NCBI GenBank assembly: GCA_018240405.1
Contig: JAFEFW010000621.1
Coordinates: forward strand, 1 to 64,000
DNA length: 64,000 nt
Reading direction: 5' to 3'
From: Pseudomonadota bacterium
Lineage (GTDB): Bacteria; Pseudomonadota; Alphaproteobacteria; Acetobacterales; Acetobacteraceae
Below are positions 63,466 through 64,000 of the stretch, in pieces (positions within the stretch are counted from its first letter, which is position 1; each line of letters begins with the position of its first letter). The notes beneath the pieces were generated by a model, which had not been told where the DNA came from, searched no databases, and saw only the letters and a program-made list of their open reading frames with translations. A program made the translations under genes and the position numbers.

Positions 63466-64000
63466 ATGATCACACGCCGCAAGGCTGTGGTCGCGGGGCT
63501 TGCCGCCGCGACCATGGGACGGGCTGTACGCGCCTATGCCGCGGACCCGCCCGGCGTCACCGCGACTGAAATCAAGATCGGCAACACCATGCCGTATAGT
63601 GGTCCGGCCTCATCCTACAGCGTCATCGGGCGCACCGAGTCGGCCTTCTTCAACATGGTGAACGACCAGGGCGGCGTTGGCGGCCGCAAAGTTAATTTCA
63701 TTTCGCTGGATGACGGCTACAGCCCGCCAAAGACCGTCGAGCAGGTGCGCAAACTGGTCGAGGAGGATCAGGTCGCGTTCTGCTTCCAGAACCTTGGCAC
63801 GCCGTGCAATTCCGCAATTGCCAGCTACATGACCACCAAGAAGATCCCGCATCTGTTCATCGGCTCCGGCGCCAGCAAATGGAGTGACGTGAAGAAGTAT
63901 CCGTGGACGATGGGCTGGCAGCCGAGTTACCGAACGGAAGCGCAGATCTACACCAAGCACATCCTGCAGACAATCAAGGACCCCAAGTTGGCGATTCTTT
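63466..64000 (+). CDS. Branched-chain amino acid-type ABC transporter substrate-binding protein (N-terminal part)
   Basis: The gene runs off the right edge; about 178 residues are present. It has a Tat-like leader (MITRRKAVVAGLAAATMG, AYA), then EIKIGNTMPYSGPASSYSVIG and NDQGGVGGRKVNFISLDDGYSPPKT, the standard opening of Leu/Ile/Val-type binding proteins. CAGGGAGAAC precedes the ATG. It is divergent from the SDR gene and may bind the substrate of the catabolic cluster; permease genes may follow outside the window. Confidence 0.92.
   Translation, partial: MITRRKAVVAGLAAATMGRAVRAYAADPPGVTATEIKIGNTMPYSGPASSYSVIGRTESAFFNMVNDQGGVGGRKVNFISLDDGYSPPKTVEQVRKLVEEDQVAFCFQNLGTPCNSAIASYMTTKKIPHLFIGSGASKWSDVKKYPWTMGWQPSYRTEAQIYTKHILQTIKDPKLAIL

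Overview
The window is GC-rich chromosomal DNA from an alphaproteobacterium, most likely Acetobacteraceae/Rhodospirillales. The pointers are an HdaA-type DnaA regulator next to polyphosphate genes, a DUF3126 protein, the short alphaproteobacterial aa3 oxidase subunit IV, HisZ, an intracellular PHB depolymerase, and many orphan solute-binding proteins and LLM-type flavin oxidoreductases. I saw no insertion sequence, phage, CRISPR array or rRNA. The family assignment is inference from gene content, not from a search.

Layout. (1) 1-5.6 kb: accessory metabolism, with a truncated hydantoinase-like amidohydrolase, a Crp/Fnr-type regulator divergent from an exported arylsulfatase, an orphan iron-type binding protein and an LLM oxidoreductase. 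(2) About 5.65-6.78 kb: an AT-rich island carrying one exported protein. Its first half aligns without gaps to the beta domain of the eukaryotic VHL tumour suppressor, keeping the hydroxyproline-pocket residues. Its second half looks like a permuted papain-fold domain. This is the most surprising object in the window. (3) 7.0-13.7 kb: a minus-strand operon pgsA-like / AI-2E permease / hdaA / ppk / ppx / GNAT. (4) 13.9-20 kb: purM-purN, cytochrome oxidase subunit IV, DUF3126, ribA, an OmpR-type regulator, nusG-secE-tRNA-Trp. (5) 20.3-28.9 kb: a radical SAM protein, a three-gene RND efflux operon and hisZ. (6) 29.1-41.7 kb: housekeeping genes purA, tkt, Sua5/TsaC, pepA-holC, a coiled-coil AT-hook protein, a single-domain receiver, an ABC-F ATPase, phaZ and a GST. 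(7) 42.2-49.8 kb: an exported Sel1-like protein paired with a TAXI-type binding protein, an LLM oxidoreductase, a divergent ClC with CBS domains, an epimerase/dehydrogenase and an SMP-30-type lactonase.

(8) 49.8-64 kb is a catabolic gene cluster, mostly on the minus strand: two SDR dehydrogenases, a GMC oxidoreductase, a family III CoA-transferase, a 534-aa plus 125-aa unknown pair, two acyl-CoA dehydrogenases that overlap by 4 nt, a crotonase lacking both canonical catalytic glutamates, two LLM flavoenzymes and two branched-chain-type binding proteins. Together they suggest uptake, alcohol oxidation, CoA activation and beta-oxidation-like processing of an unidentified substrate. A perfect FNR/FixK-type palindrome (TTGATCCAGATCAA) lies in the gap before the unknown pair and may put the downstream part of the cluster under oxygen control.

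Start codons were chosen by eye from Shine-Dalgarno spacing, signal peptides and gene overlaps. No alignment, HMM or structure search was run.
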